The translations under genes were made by a program, and so were the position numbers. The notes beneath the pieces are model-generated. The model was not told where the DNA came from, ran no database searches, and was given only the letters and a program-made list of their open reading frames with translations. DNA of 16,261 bases from an uncultured Clostridia bacterium (GTDB lineage Bacteria > Bacillota > Clostridia > Oscillospirales > Acutalibacteraceae): contig CALDHV010000039.1 of NCBI GenBank assembly GCA_937902305.1, positions 1 through 16,261 of the forward strand. Direction: 5' to 3'. This document shows, piece by piece, positions 6,522 through 13,988 of the stretch (position 1 is its first letter; every line of letters starts with the position of its first letter).

Positions 6522-8912
6522 TTATTTCAGCTCCACCACCGTCACGCCGGTCTCGCCCTCGCCGTAAACGCCGAGGCGGAAGCCCTTGACCTGCCGGTGT
6601 CCTTTCAAATGCTGATGTATGGCGGCGCGTAATGCGCCGGTGCCCTTGCCGTGAATGATCGTGACCTTTTCCAGCCCGCAGAGCATCGCGTTATCCAGGA
6701 AGCGGTCAACCTCCAGCAACGCCTCCTCCACCGTCTGCCCCCGCAGGTCGAGGTCGGTGACGGCGGAACGCTCCATCCGGGACGGTAGCGTGCCCTCCCG
6801 CCGCGGTGCCGGTGTGGCACGACCCTTTTTCGCGGCACGGTTGGACTCGTATAGTTGCAGGTTGGACAGCGGTGTGCGGGTACGGATAGCGCCCGCCTGC
6901 ACCTCCACATTGCCCTTTTCATCCGCCGCACGGACGACCACCGCCCGCAAGCCGACATCCCGCAATAGCACCTGATCTCCCGCCACCGGATCACGCGGCA
7001 AAACATAATCGTCCCCCGCCGTCGGTGTGCTGACCGGATCGACCGCGTCCTCCAACCGACGCAGGCGGGAACGCAGGTCGCTCTTCGCCTGCCGTGCGCG
7101 ACGGGCAAAATCCGCCGCATCCTTTTCCTTGCGCAAAGCATCCAGCTCGTCCATCAGGCTTTGCGCCTCGGCACGGGCGCGCTCGACGATGGCGCGCGCT
7201 TGCTGACGCGCCTGCTCCATCTCCTTGTCCCGGCGATGCTCGATGTCGTGGTGCTTTTCCTCGGCGGTCGCCGCCGCAACCTCCGCACGGCGCCGCGCCT
7301 CCTGCGCCGCCTCGATATTCTGCTCATATTCCTGCCGCCGTTCATCCAGGCGGCTGACCACATCCTCCAGTCGCCGGGCATCCTCCGACACCAGCGCCCG
7401 GGCGTGATCGACCAGCGCGCCGTCCATCCCAAGCCGCTCGGATATGGCAAACGCATTGGAACGTCCCGGCACCCCGACCAACAGACGGTAGGTCGGCTTG
7501 AGCGAAGCGACATCAAACTCGCACCCCGCATTTTCCACCCCCGGCGTATGCAGGGCATACGCTTTCAGCTCGGAATAGTGGGTCGTCGCGCCGATGCGCG
7601 CCCCCTGGATGCGTAAGCGCTCCAGAATAGCGATCGCCAGCGCCGCGCCCTCCACCGGGTCGGTACCCGCGCCAAGCTCATCCAGCAAAACCAGACTGCG
7701 TCCGTCCGCCTCCCCGAGGATGCGGATGACATTGGTCATATGCGCGGAGAAGGTGGACAGCGACTGCTCGATCGACTGCTCGTCGCCAATATCCACCAGC
7801 ACGCGATCAAAGAGAGACAGCGTACTGCCGTCATCGACCGGCGGCAGGATGCCGCACATCGTCATCACCGTCAGCAGACCGAGCGTTTTGAGTGTCACGG
7901 TCTTGCCGCCGGTATTGGGGCCGGTGATGACCAGCGTATCGTAGTCGCCGCCCAGCTCCACATCCACCGGGACGATGGTCTTGGGGTCGATCAGCGGATG
8001 CCGCGCATGCCGCAGGAATATGCGTCCCTCATCGTTGAGGCGCGGCTTCATCCCTTTCATTTTATACGCCAACTGCCCCTTGGCAAAGATGACATTCAGT
8101 TCCAGCAGGATATGATAATCCGAGATGATCGCGGTCGCAAATCCGCCGACCTCGGCGGACAGCGCGAACAGGATGCGCTCGATCTCGGCTTCCTCTTTCG
8201 ATTGTAAAACCTTGATCTCATTATTCGCCTCCACCGCGCCGATCGGCTCCACAAAAACCGTCGCCCCGGAGGAGGAGGTATCGTGTACCAAGCCCGGCAC
8301 CTCGGCGCGGTGGTCTGCCCGCACCGGGACAACAAAGCGCCCGCCGCGCATCGTAACAATAGGCTCCTGCAATGCCTTTTGATAGGCGGCGGAGCGCACC
8401 AGCTTATCAAGCTGTTCCCGCGCTCTGGCGGATGCGGCGCGTATCCGGCGACGGATATTCGCCAGCTCCGGCGACGCGGTATCGGCGATCTCGTCCTCAT
8501 TGACGATGACCGAGGCGATCTTTTCCTCGAGATACTTATTCGGCACCAGCACCGAAAAGCGGTCGTCGAGGCAGGTATCCACCCCGGCGCAATGCGTATG
8601 CCAGTCGCGCAGGGAACGGATGACCCGCAACACCTCCGCGATCCGCAGAAACTCGGTATTATTGAGCAATGCCCCCGCCTCGGCGCGTCGCAAAGGATTG
8701 GCGACATCGGTCAGCCCGCCGAAGGACGGACTGCCGAATCCCGCCATCAGTCGGCAGGCGTCGTCGGTCTCATCCAATAGGCGCTGTACCTCCCCCTGCG
8801 TCTTTTCGGGGCGCAGAGAACGCGCCAAAGCCGCCGCGTCGGGACAGCAGGTCTCCGCCGCGAGCAGCTCCAGTATTTTATCCAGTTCGAGAGCGATCAG
8901 ATCCCGTTCCAT
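6522..8912 (-). CDS. mutS2: Endonuclease MutS2
   Basis: A protein of 796 residues, full length for MutS2 (about 780-800). MutS2 proteins are ATP-dependent, bind branched DNA and suppress homologous recombination; in Bacillus MutS2 also acts on collided ribosomes. The core and lever region is ~1-300, then the ABC-type ATPase: Walker A GPNTGGKT at 331-338, Walker B LVLLDE at 407-412 followed by LGAGTDPVEG, and the TTHYSELK loop at 443-450. A long charged coiled-coil lies at ~505-625, a KOW-like GDQVLL segment near 645, and a C-terminal Smr nuclease domain at ~718-796 with LDLRGQ (721-726) and HGKGTG (754-759). The ATG at 8912 follows aaaggag at 8 bases, 25 bases after the recO stop. No defect is visible. 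Confidence 0.97.
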   Translation of the reverse strand: MERDLIALELDKILELLAAETCCPDAAALARSLRPEKTQGEVQRLLDETDDACRLMAGFGSPSFGGLTDVANPLRRAEAGALLNNTEFLRIAEVLRVIRSLRDWHTHCAGVDTCLDDRFSVLVPNKYLEEKIASVIVNEDEIADTASPELANIRRRIRAASARAREQLDKLVRSAAYQKALQEPIVTMRGGRFVVPVRADHRAEVPGLVHDTSSSGATVFVEPIGAVEANNEIKVLQSKEEAEIERILFALSAEVGGFATAIISDYHILLELNVIFAKGQLAYKMKGMKPRLNDEGRIFLRHARHPLIDPKTIVPVDVELGGDYDTLVITGPNTGGKTVTLKTLGLLTVMTMCGILPPVDDGSTLSLFDRVLVDIGDEQSIEQSLSTFSAHMTNVIRILGEADGRSLVLLDELGAGTDPVEGAALAIAILERLRIQGARIGATTHYSELKAYALHTPGVENAGCEFDVASLKPTYRLLVGVPGRSNAFAISERLGMDGALVDHARALVSEDARRLEDVVSRLDERRQEYEQNIEAAQEARRRAEVAAATAEEKHHDIEHRRDKEMEQARQQARAIVERARAEAQSLMDELDALRKEKDAADFARRARQAKSDLRSRLRRLEDAVDPVSTPTAGDDYVLPRDPVAGDQVLLRDVGLRAVVVRAADEKGNVEVQAGAIRTRTPLSNLQLYESNRAAKKGRATPAPRREGTLPSRMERSAVTDLDLRGQTVEEALLEVDRFLDNAMLCGLEKVTIIHGKGTGALRAAIHQHLKGHRQVKGFRLGVYGEGETGVTVVELK

Positions 8913-8937
8913 AGGGGATACTCCTTTATCGGAAAAA

Positions 8938-9699
8938 TCAATTTTTCGTCAGTGAGCGGTAAAAATCCAGCGTCGGGTAGGATTGCTGTTGCTGGGCAAG
9001 CAAAAACCGTTCGGTCAGCAAAGCAAGCTGTGCCGTTTCCTCCGGCGGGAGCCGGAAAGCAAAGCACCGCTCAAACGGCGCGGTCAGAATGTGCCGCAGT
9101 GCCGCCAGCACCCCCGGCGAAACGGGGAGCGCCTCGGCATCGTGGGAACAGCCCTCGCAGGTCAGCGTGCCCGCGACGGGAGAAAACCAAAACGGGTTCC
9201 CCTCCGTCCTGCCGCACCGACAACAGCCGGACAGATCCGGCGTATACCCCTCAAGGCATAGTAGCCGCCCCTCCGTCACCGCCTTGACCTGCAACGGCGG
9301 GCGACTGCCCTCCCCGAGATAGTGCAAGGCATTGAGCAGTAGCCGCAGATGCTCCGGCGCCGGGGCATCGGTCGGGCACAGACGGAGCGCCAGCTCACAA
9401 AAATACTGTGCGAGCACCATTTTGTCAAAATCCTGCCGCAAGGCAAAGAAAACCTCCTGCGGCTGTGCGTCTTCGATGATGTATTTTTCCCGCCCGGGAA
9501 TGAGGCTCAACCGCGCATAGCACAAAAGCTGTGTTGCCGCACCGAGGCGGCTTTGCAGCTTGCGGGCGCCGCGGGCGGTCGCCCGCACCAGCCCCTTATC
9601 CCGGGTGAGTATCGCCACAAACTTATCCGATTCCGCCACTGTCGGATATTCCCGGACGATCAGTCCGTCGGTCATCAGATATTGCCGGCTCACCGCCAC
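8938..9699 (-). CDS. recO: DNA repair protein RecO
   Basis: RecO is the recombination mediator that works with RecR and RecF to load RecA at gaps. From the preferred start it has 253 residues, the family's normal length. The N-terminal OB fold contains TDGLIVREYPTVAESDKFVAI and ARGARK. The helical middle part has the pattern FFALRQDFDKMVLAQYFCEL. A zinc-binding module CRCG...CEGC (in CCRCGRTEGNPF and LTCEGC) is complete. The frame is open to an ATG at 9846, but the extra 49 residues are Arg-rich and non-family-like, and they overlap yqzL. GTG 9699 has AGGGAGG (9708-9714) 8 bases upstream and is the better start. Confidence 0.95.
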   Translation of the reverse strand: MAVSRQYLMTDGLIVREYPTVAESDKFVAILTRDKGLVRATARGARKLQSRLGAATQLLCYARLSLIPGREKYIIEDAQPQEVFFALRQDFDKMVLAQYFCELALRLCPTDAPAPEHLRLLLNALHYLGEGSRPPLQVKAVTEGRLLCLEGYTPDLSGCCRCGRTEGNPFWFSPVAGTLTCEGCSHDAEALPVSPGVLAALRHILTAPFERCFAFRLPPEETAQLALLTERFLLAQQQQSYPTLDFYRSLTKN

Positions 9700-9814
9700 C
9701 GTCCGTTCCTCCCTCCGCGCCGCCGACCGCCGAGACCGCATTGCGATACCGCAAATAGTCCTCCACCCGGCCGGTACGGGTAAACTGTTGCCAAAGCGCC
9801 TGTTCCTTATCCAT
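9623..9814 (-). CDS. yqzL: YqzL-like small protein overlapping the recO start
   Basis: A short frame of 63 codons. Its N-terminal half (LWQQFTRTGRVEDYLRYR) follows the YqzL pattern W-x2-F-x2-TG-x4-YL-x-Y known from the small gene between era and recO in Bacilli and Clostridia; its function is unknown. The position here is the same, between era (stop 9873) and recO. The ATG at 9814 has gggagg about 10 bases upstream, which supports translation. The last ~25 codons overlap the first ~77 bases of recO in another frame and are low-complexity, so the conserved part is only about 38 residues. The tail is probably an accident of the overlap. Confidence 0.6.
   Translation of the reverse strand: MDKEQALWQQFTRTGRVEDYLRYRNAVSAVGGAEGGTDGGGEPAISDDRRTDRPGISDSGGIG
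9708..9714 (-). promoter_or_regulatory. Ribosome binding site that fixes the recO start
   Basis: The minus strand reads AGGGAGG here, 8 bases ahead of GTG 9699. It lies inside yqzL, so recO is expected to be translationally coupled to yqzL. Confidence 0.6.
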
Positions 9815-9872
9815 TTCGCTCGCCTCCCACGGCTATCTTGCCCCACTTTCGGGAAATGCGAGCCGGAAAAAA

Positions 9873-10781
9873 TTACAATTGATAGCCCAGTCCGTTCAGG
9901 AAGCCCTGCTTATTGCGCCAGTCCTCCTTGACCTTGACCCAGCATTGCAGATTGACTCGCGTGCCGAACCACTCCTCCAGCTCGGTGCGCGCCGCGGAGG
10001 CGATCTGCTTGAGCATAGCGCCGCCCTTGCCGATCACCATACCCTTGTGGCTTTCCCGCTCACAGTAGATATTGACCTCTACATCGAGGATGTCTCCAGC
10101 GGCAGTCTGCCGTTCGCCCATCCGCTCCACCGCGACGGCGATACCGTGCGGGATCTCCTGCCGCAAAAGCAGTAGCATCTTTTCCCGCAATATTTCCGCC
10201 ACGATCGCCTGATCGGTCTGATCGCTGGTCGCGTCATCCGGGAAAAAGTGCGGGCTGTCAAATGCAAAGCCGTCCAGCACCCCGATCAGCTCGTCACAGC
10301 CGTCCCCAGTCAGTGCGCTGACCGGCACGATCGCGTCAAAGGCGGCGCGGTCGCGCCACGCCTCGATCACGCCGAGCAGAGCGGCTTTGTCCGCCAGCGT
10401 GTCGATCTTATTGATGACCAGTATTTTCGGCAAGCCCTGTTGCTCCAGTTGCGCAAGCAGGGCAGTCTCCTCCTCCCGGATGGCGGCGCGCGGCTCGGTC
10501 ACCAAAATGCCAACATCCACGCCGGATACCGCCTCCCCAATGGAGCGTACCATAAAATCACCAAGACGGGTGCGCGGCTTATGATTGCCGGGCGTATCGA
10601 GAAAAACGAGCTGGGTCGCGCCGCGCGTCACCACCCCCATAATGCGGGTACGGGTGGTCTGCGGCTTGTCCGATACGATGGCGACCTTGCGTCCGACCAG
10701 GGTATTCAATAAAGATGATTTTCCGACATTGGGGCGACCGACGATCGCCACGAATGCCGAGCGTGTCTGTGTGTCGCTCAT
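9873..10781 (-). CDS. era: GTPase Era
   Basis: A complete protein of 302 residues. Era is an essential GTPase that binds the 3' end of 16S rRNA through a KH domain during 30S maturation. GTP-binding motifs: G1 GRPNVGKS at 15-22, G2 region KPQTTRTR at 39-46, G3 DTPG at 62-65, G4 NKID at 124-127 and G5 SAL at 155-157. The KH domain has VIGKGG at 249-254 and the closing WVKVKEDWRN and GY ending typical of Era. The ATG overlaps the ybeY stop by 4 nt, with ggagg close upstream. Pairing with ybeY fits their shared role in 16S rRNA 3'-end processing. Confidence 0.98.
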   Translation of the reverse strand: MSDTQTRSAFVAIVGRPNVGKSSLLNTLVGRKVAIVSDKPQTTRTRIMGVVTRGATQLVFLDTPGNHKPRTRLGDFMVRSIGEAVSGVDVGILVTEPRAAIREEETALLAQLEQQGLPKILVINKIDTLADKAALLGVIEAWRDRAAFDAIVPVSALTGDGCDELIGVLDGFAFDSPHFFPDDATSDQTDQAIVAEILREKMLLLLRQEIPHGIAVAVERMGERQTAAGDILDVEVNIYCERESHKGMVIGKGGAMLKQIASAARTELEEWFGTRVNLQCWVKVKEDWRNKQGFLNGLGYQL

Positions 10782-11281
10782 TCTTCCTCCATCACATAGC
10801 TGGCACTGCGCGGCAGGCCGACCATCGTCATCACGGTTTCTTCCTTTTCCCGCATCCGCACGGCTTCCATACCGCCCGCCACATGGTCATAGCCGAGCAG
10901 ATGGAGCATCGAATGAACGGTCAGATAGCCAACCTCCCGCTGAAAGGAGTGACCGTATTCCTCCGCCTGCCGGACGGCGTGCTCCATAGAGAGCACAATA
11001 TCCCCCAGCATATACGCACCGGTCGCGGGATCAACGTCGTAAACGCCGTTTTCCCCCAGCGGAAAGGACAGCACATCGGTCGAAGCGTCGATATTCCGTT
11101 GCTCCTTGTTGATCGCGTGGATCGCCTCATCATCGACCAGCGATACGTCCACCTCGGCGGAGCCGTCAAACGCCTCCTCCTCCAGCCCCGCATGACAGCA
11201 ACGCCGGATCAGCAACCGCAAGCCGGTCGGAACCTTGACCGCCTTTTGCTTATTTTCGATGTTGACCTTGATCTTGTCCAT
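10778..11281 (-). CDS. ybeY: Endoribonuclease YbeY (rRNA maturation factor)
   Basis: From ATG 11281 the protein has 167 residues, the usual length. YbeY is a zinc metalloprotein involved in 16S rRNA 3' maturation and ribosome quality control. The signature H-x3-H-x5-H (HSMLHLLGYDH, residues 123-133) is intact, and the family motifs INKEQRNIDASTDVLSFP and LGDIVLS precede it. The frame is open 50 codons further up to 11431, but that extension is antisense-like, overlaps the end of phoH and lacks a ribosome binding site. The chosen ATG follows aaggaagga at about 9 bases. It overlaps the phoH 3' end by 32 bases. Confidence 0.96.
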   Translation of the reverse strand: MDKIKVNIENKQKAVKVPTGLRLLIRRCCHAGLEEEAFDGSAEVDVSLVDDEAIHAINKEQRNIDASTDVLSFPLGENGVYDVDPATGAYMLGDIVLSMEHAVRQAEEYGHSFQREVGYLTVHSMLHLLGYDHVAGGMEAVRMREKEETVMTMVGLPRSASYVMEEE

Positions 11282-12290
11282 TTTGTTTGCTCCTTCCTTT
11301 CTGCTGTCTTTCGCCCGGCTCGCGGACAGAGCCGGATTTACTGTGTTCATATTTTTCGTAGGCGGCGATGATACGTTGCACCAGCTGATGGCGCACGACA
11401 TCCTTTTCGCTGAACGGGCAAATCGCCACATCCTCCACCCCGCGAAGCACTCGCATAACCTGCTTTAATCCGCTTTGCTTACCCTCCGGCAGGTCGATCT
11501 GCGTAATATCGCCGGTGACGACCATCCGGGAGTTGAAGCCAAGACGGGTGAGGAACATTTTCATCTGCTCGGGGGTGGTATTCTGCGCCTCATCCAAAAT
11601 GATGAAGCTGTCATCCAGCGTACGCCCGCGCATATACGCAAGCGGCGCTATCTCAATATCGCCACGCTCGAGATACCTCTGATAGGTCTCCGCCCCCAGC
11701 ATATCGAATAGCGCGTCATACAACGGACGCAGATACGGATCGACCTTGCTTTGCAGATCGCCGGGCAAAAAGCCCAACCGCTCCCCGGCTTCCACCGCCG
11801 GGCGGGTCAGGATGATACGGTTGACCTCTTTGGCGCGGAATGCGCGCACCGCCATTGCCACGGCAAGATAGGTCTTGCCGGTACCGGCGGGGCCGATACC
11901 CAGCGTGACGGTATTTCTGGCGATCGCCTCGACATATTGCTTTTGCCCCAGCGTTTTGGGCTTGACGGGCTTGCCCTTGGAGGTGATGCAGATGCTATCC
12001 GATGACATCTGCGGGATGGCATCCTCTGCGCCCTCCCGTACCAGCATCATCACATAGCGCACATTCTGTTCCCCGAGCGGCTCACCGCGGTCGATGAGCC
12101 GGATCAGCCCGTCGATCGCTTTGACGGCGTCGGAAACATCCTCCGGCTCACCGGAAACCCGGATGTCCGTCCCGCGTGCCAGCACCGACACCCCGAACTC
12201 CTGCTCGATGAGCCGGATATTGGCGTCATAGCTCCCGAAAAGCAAAACTGCCTGCTCCATACGCTCGACATTGATTTTCTGTTCGATCAT
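11250..12290 (-). CDS. phoH: PhoH-like ATPase
   Basis: A complete protein of 346 residues. PhoH-like proteins are cytosolic P-loop ATPases linked to RNA metabolism and almost always encoded next to ybeY, as here; the exact reaction is unsettled. An N-terminal KH-like region (~15-65) is followed by the ATPase: Walker A GPAGTGKT at 133-140, the LTRPAVEAGERLGFLPGDL segment at 161-179, Walker B FIILDEAQN at 229-237 and VVTGDITQIDLP at 257-268. The C-terminal ~30 residues are Lys/Gln-rich and overlap the ybeY start. ATG 12290 is preceded by ggga about 9 bases upstream. A vegetative-type promoter lies 58 bases further up. Confidence 0.97.
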   Translation of the reverse strand: MIEQKINVERMEQAVLLFGSYDANIRLIEQEFGVSVLARGTDIRVSGEPEDVSDAVKAIDGLIRLIDRGEPLGEQNVRYVMMLVREGAEDAIPQMSSDSICITSKGKPVKPKTLGQKQYVEAIARNTVTLGIGPAGTGKTYLAVAMAVRAFRAKEVNRIILTRPAVEAGERLGFLPGDLQSKVDPYLRPLYDALFDMLGAETYQRYLERGDIEIAPLAYMRGRTLDDSFIILDEAQNTTPEQMKMFLTRLGFNSRMVVTGDITQIDLPEGKQSGLKQVMRVLRGVEDVAICPFSEKDVVRHQLVQRIIAAYEKYEHSKSGSVREPGERQQKGRSKQNGQDQGQHRK

Positions 12291-12347
12291 TCTCCACTTC
12301 CCGATCCTTTTTCAGCGGGGCACCCCACCGCATTCTTTATATTTTAT

Positions 12348-12376
12348 AGTATATCACTAAAATTAATATTTGTCAT
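12348..12376 (-). promoter_or_regulatory. Sigma-A-type promoter for the phoH-ybeY-era-recO-mutS2 run
   Basis: The minus strand reads ATGACA (12376-12371), a 17-base spacer, then TATACT (12353-12348). Each hexamer is a 5/6 match to TTGACA and TATAAT. It lies in the only AT-rich spacer of the core, between the yqfD stop and phoH, which lets the housekeeping genes be expressed apart from the sporulation genes upstream. Confidence 0.65.
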
Positions 12377-12389
12377 TTGTTATTTTGAA

Positions 12390-12410
12390 CAAAAATCACG
12401 GTGATTTTTG
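12390..12410 (-). terminator. Hairpin across the yqfD stop codon, possible weak terminator
   Basis: A 10-bp perfect palindrome (caaaaatcac / gtgatttttg) with a 1-base centre spans the last codons and the stop of yqfD. On the minus strand it ends in a short T run (atttttgtt), but the stem is AT-rich. It may act as a weak terminator or attenuator between yqfD and the phoH promoter. Confidence 0.3.
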
Positions 12411-13616
12411 CGCAGACATATCGGAAAAAACGCAGGATCGCTCCGACGCGATGTTTTCCTCGCAGGAATAGATCACGGTCAGCACATATTGTCCGTCCCG
12501 CACGACGGTTTTTCTGCCCGTTTCTGTATGGCGGCAATCCCCCAGCACGGCGCTCTCCTGCTGTGCCAGTTGCTTTTGCGCCAACACCGCCGCCTCATCC
12601 TCCGAGCGAGCCGCGCTCTGCGTCGCGGTACGTATGTACCACACGGCGTTGACCCCGAGCGGTAGCTCCAGCCCTCCGGCGCGGACAAAATGGCGGCTTT
12701 CCAGCCGCAGGGCGTTTTCTTCGGGCGTTGCCGAAGCAAACAGCGGCACCGTAAAGCACAAGAAACGCACCGACGGGCAAAATGCCCGAAAGCCGGTCGC
12801 CACAGTGCGACGATAAGTCAGAGGCACGGTTACGGTCAGCCGGCGGGTGGTCTTGGCGATAACCGTACCGTAAGCGCGGCAAACCGGGCGGATGGCGGGA
12901 GTGGTCAACGCCTCCTCCTCGGTCGGCACCGGCGGGATTCCGGTAACCAGCACCGTCCCGGCGGCGACCGCCTCCCCCGCGCGTACCAGCGCGTAGCCGC
13001 TGAGTGCATCGACCGATACGATCACCCCGTCCCGCACCGCCACAAGGTCGGACGGCTCGGACAGATCCAGTACCGACGGGGTCGGCTTTCGCTCCGTCAC
13101 CTCCACGCAGGCAACGCTCCCGGAGGGATTGACCGTGATGAATGCCACCGTATCGGTCTGATCTGGCCCGAATATCTGCAAGCCGCGGATATCCAGCCGG
13201 TCGGTACGCGCACCGATATGCACTCCCGCCGTCTCGGCGACGGCGAGCACCGTTTCGGTCGGCGTTTTGACATTGCCGACCACCCGGATCGCCCAAATGC
13301 GCGGAGCAAGCACCGCCAAAATCGCCGCATACAGCACGGCGGCAACGAGCAAGCCCTTGCGACGGCGGTAGCGAAACAGCAAAAACGGCAGACCGTGTCT
13401 GCTATGCACCCGCAGGCGTATGCAGGCGCGTCCGGCAGGGCGGCGCAGGCGGTGATAATCGCGCGCATAACAGCACAAACGGATCGTTTCCTCCTGCCTG
13501 CGAACACCCCATACCCGGATGCCGTCCGCCGCGGCGCTGTTCAGCAGGCGGGCGGGAAAGCCACCCTCGCCCTGCGCCTCGATCCAACCCGGCACCCATT
13601 TCCACCAGTGTGTCAC
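12396..13616 (-). CDS. yqfD: Sporulation protein YqfD
   Basis: A protein of 406 residues, normal for YqfD (SpoIV-type), a mother-cell sporulation protein of unknown biochemical role. The N-terminal ~85 residues are Arg-rich and cytosolic with WGVRRQEETIRLCCYARDY. A single membrane helix follows at ~87-106 (GLLVAAVLYAAILAVLAP), then IWAIRVVGNVKTPTETVLAVAE-like family sequence. The extracytoplasmic half carries the conserved VTERKPTP and the segment DLVAVRDGVIVSVDALSGYALVRAGEAVAAGTVLVTG, resembling a hammerhead-like fold. It overlaps yqfC by 4 nt (13613-13616). In Bacillus yqfC-yqfD is a sigma-E operon. Confidence 0.93.
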   Translation of the reverse strand: MTHWWKWVPGWIEAQGEGGFPARLLNSAAADGIRVWGVRRQEETIRLCCYARDYHRLRRPAGRACIRLRVHSRHGLPFLLFRYRRRKGLLVAAVLYAAILAVLAPRIWAIRVVGNVKTPTETVLAVAETAGVHIGARTDRLDIRGLQIFGPDQTDTVAFITVNPSGSVACVEVTERKPTPSVLDLSEPSDLVAVRDGVIVSVDALSGYALVRAGEAVAAGTVLVTGIPPVPTEEEALTTPAIRPVCRAYGTVIAKTTRRLTVTVPLTYRRTVATGFRAFCPSVRFLCFTVPLFASATPEENALRLESRHFVRAGGLELPLGVNAVWYIRTATQSAARSEDEAAVLAQKQLAQQESAVLGDCRHTETGRKTVVRDGQYVLTVIYSCEENIASERSCVFSDMSAQKSP

Positions 13617-13891
13617 GGCGTTTCCCCCTCCGAAAACTCGATGCGGGACAACCGCCCGGTCAGAACAACGGCGTCCGTCGAATAATCCCGCAATTCCAGC
13701 TCACGACCGTATACCGTGATACATCCCTCGACTGTACGCAGGGATACCTGCTCATCGGTATACACGACCATCCCGCGACAGCCCGCCAGGATCGCCTGTC
13801 GGTTTCCCTCAATTTCGATCAGTGGCTTGCCCGCCCAGACGCTCTCGGAGAGCCGCCGTTTTTCCAATATCCATTCACCCCAGCGTTTCAC
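13613..13891 (-). CDS. yqfC: Sporulation protein YqfC
   Basis: A protein of 92 residues, the family's usual size. YqfC is a small mother-cell sporulation protein of unknown function, paired with YqfD. Family-like features are the repeated beta-strand pattern PLIEIEGNRQAILAGCRGMVVYTDEQVSLRTVEGCITVYGRELELRDYS, followed by VVLTGRLSRIEFSEG. The start is GTG at 13891 with gggggag 5 bases upstream. The stop overlaps the yqfD start by 4 nt, indicating coupled translation. It is divergent from ylbJ across an 80-100 base region. Confidence 0.92.
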   Translation of the reverse strand: MKRWGEWILEKRRLSESVWAGKPLIEIEGNRQAILAGCRGMVVYTDEQVSLRTVEGCITVYGRELELRDYSTDAVVLTGRLSRIEFSEGETP

Positions 13892-13975
13892 CCGCTCTCC
13901 CCCTCTCCCGACATCTTATGCGCGGCGGGAATGAAACATACGCCACCGCCATAAGAATAGGTTTTGAGAGGATGT
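13892..13975. promoter_or_regulatory. Divergent yqfC/ylbJ promoter region with sigma-E-like -10 elements
   Basis: Two mirror-placed sequences resemble the sigma-E -10 (CATACAAT): CATAAGAT on the minus strand (13920-13913) toward yqfC, and CATAAGAA on the plus strand (13950-13957) toward ylbJ. Plausible but weak -35 partners are GTATGTTT (minus) and GGAATGAA (plus) at about 13-15 bases. Known biology supports it: ylbJ and yqfCD are sigma-E genes in Bacillus. The sites themselves are inferred. Confidence 0.35.
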
Positions 13976-13988
13976 GAGGGAGTTGTTT

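Noticed and set aside
9700..9846. Longer RecO starting at ATG 9846
   Set aside because: The extra 49 residues are Arg-rich, not seen in RecO, and overlap the YqzL-like frame; a strong ribosome binding site supports GTG 9699.
11282..11431. Longer YbeY starting at ATG 11431
   Set aside because: The 50-residue extension lies within the 3' part of phoH, has no ribosome binding site and is absent from the family.
12690..13685. 331-codon plus-strand frame opposite yqfD
   Set aside because: Antisense to yqfD and to the yqfD/yqfC overlap, with a composition unlike a protein.
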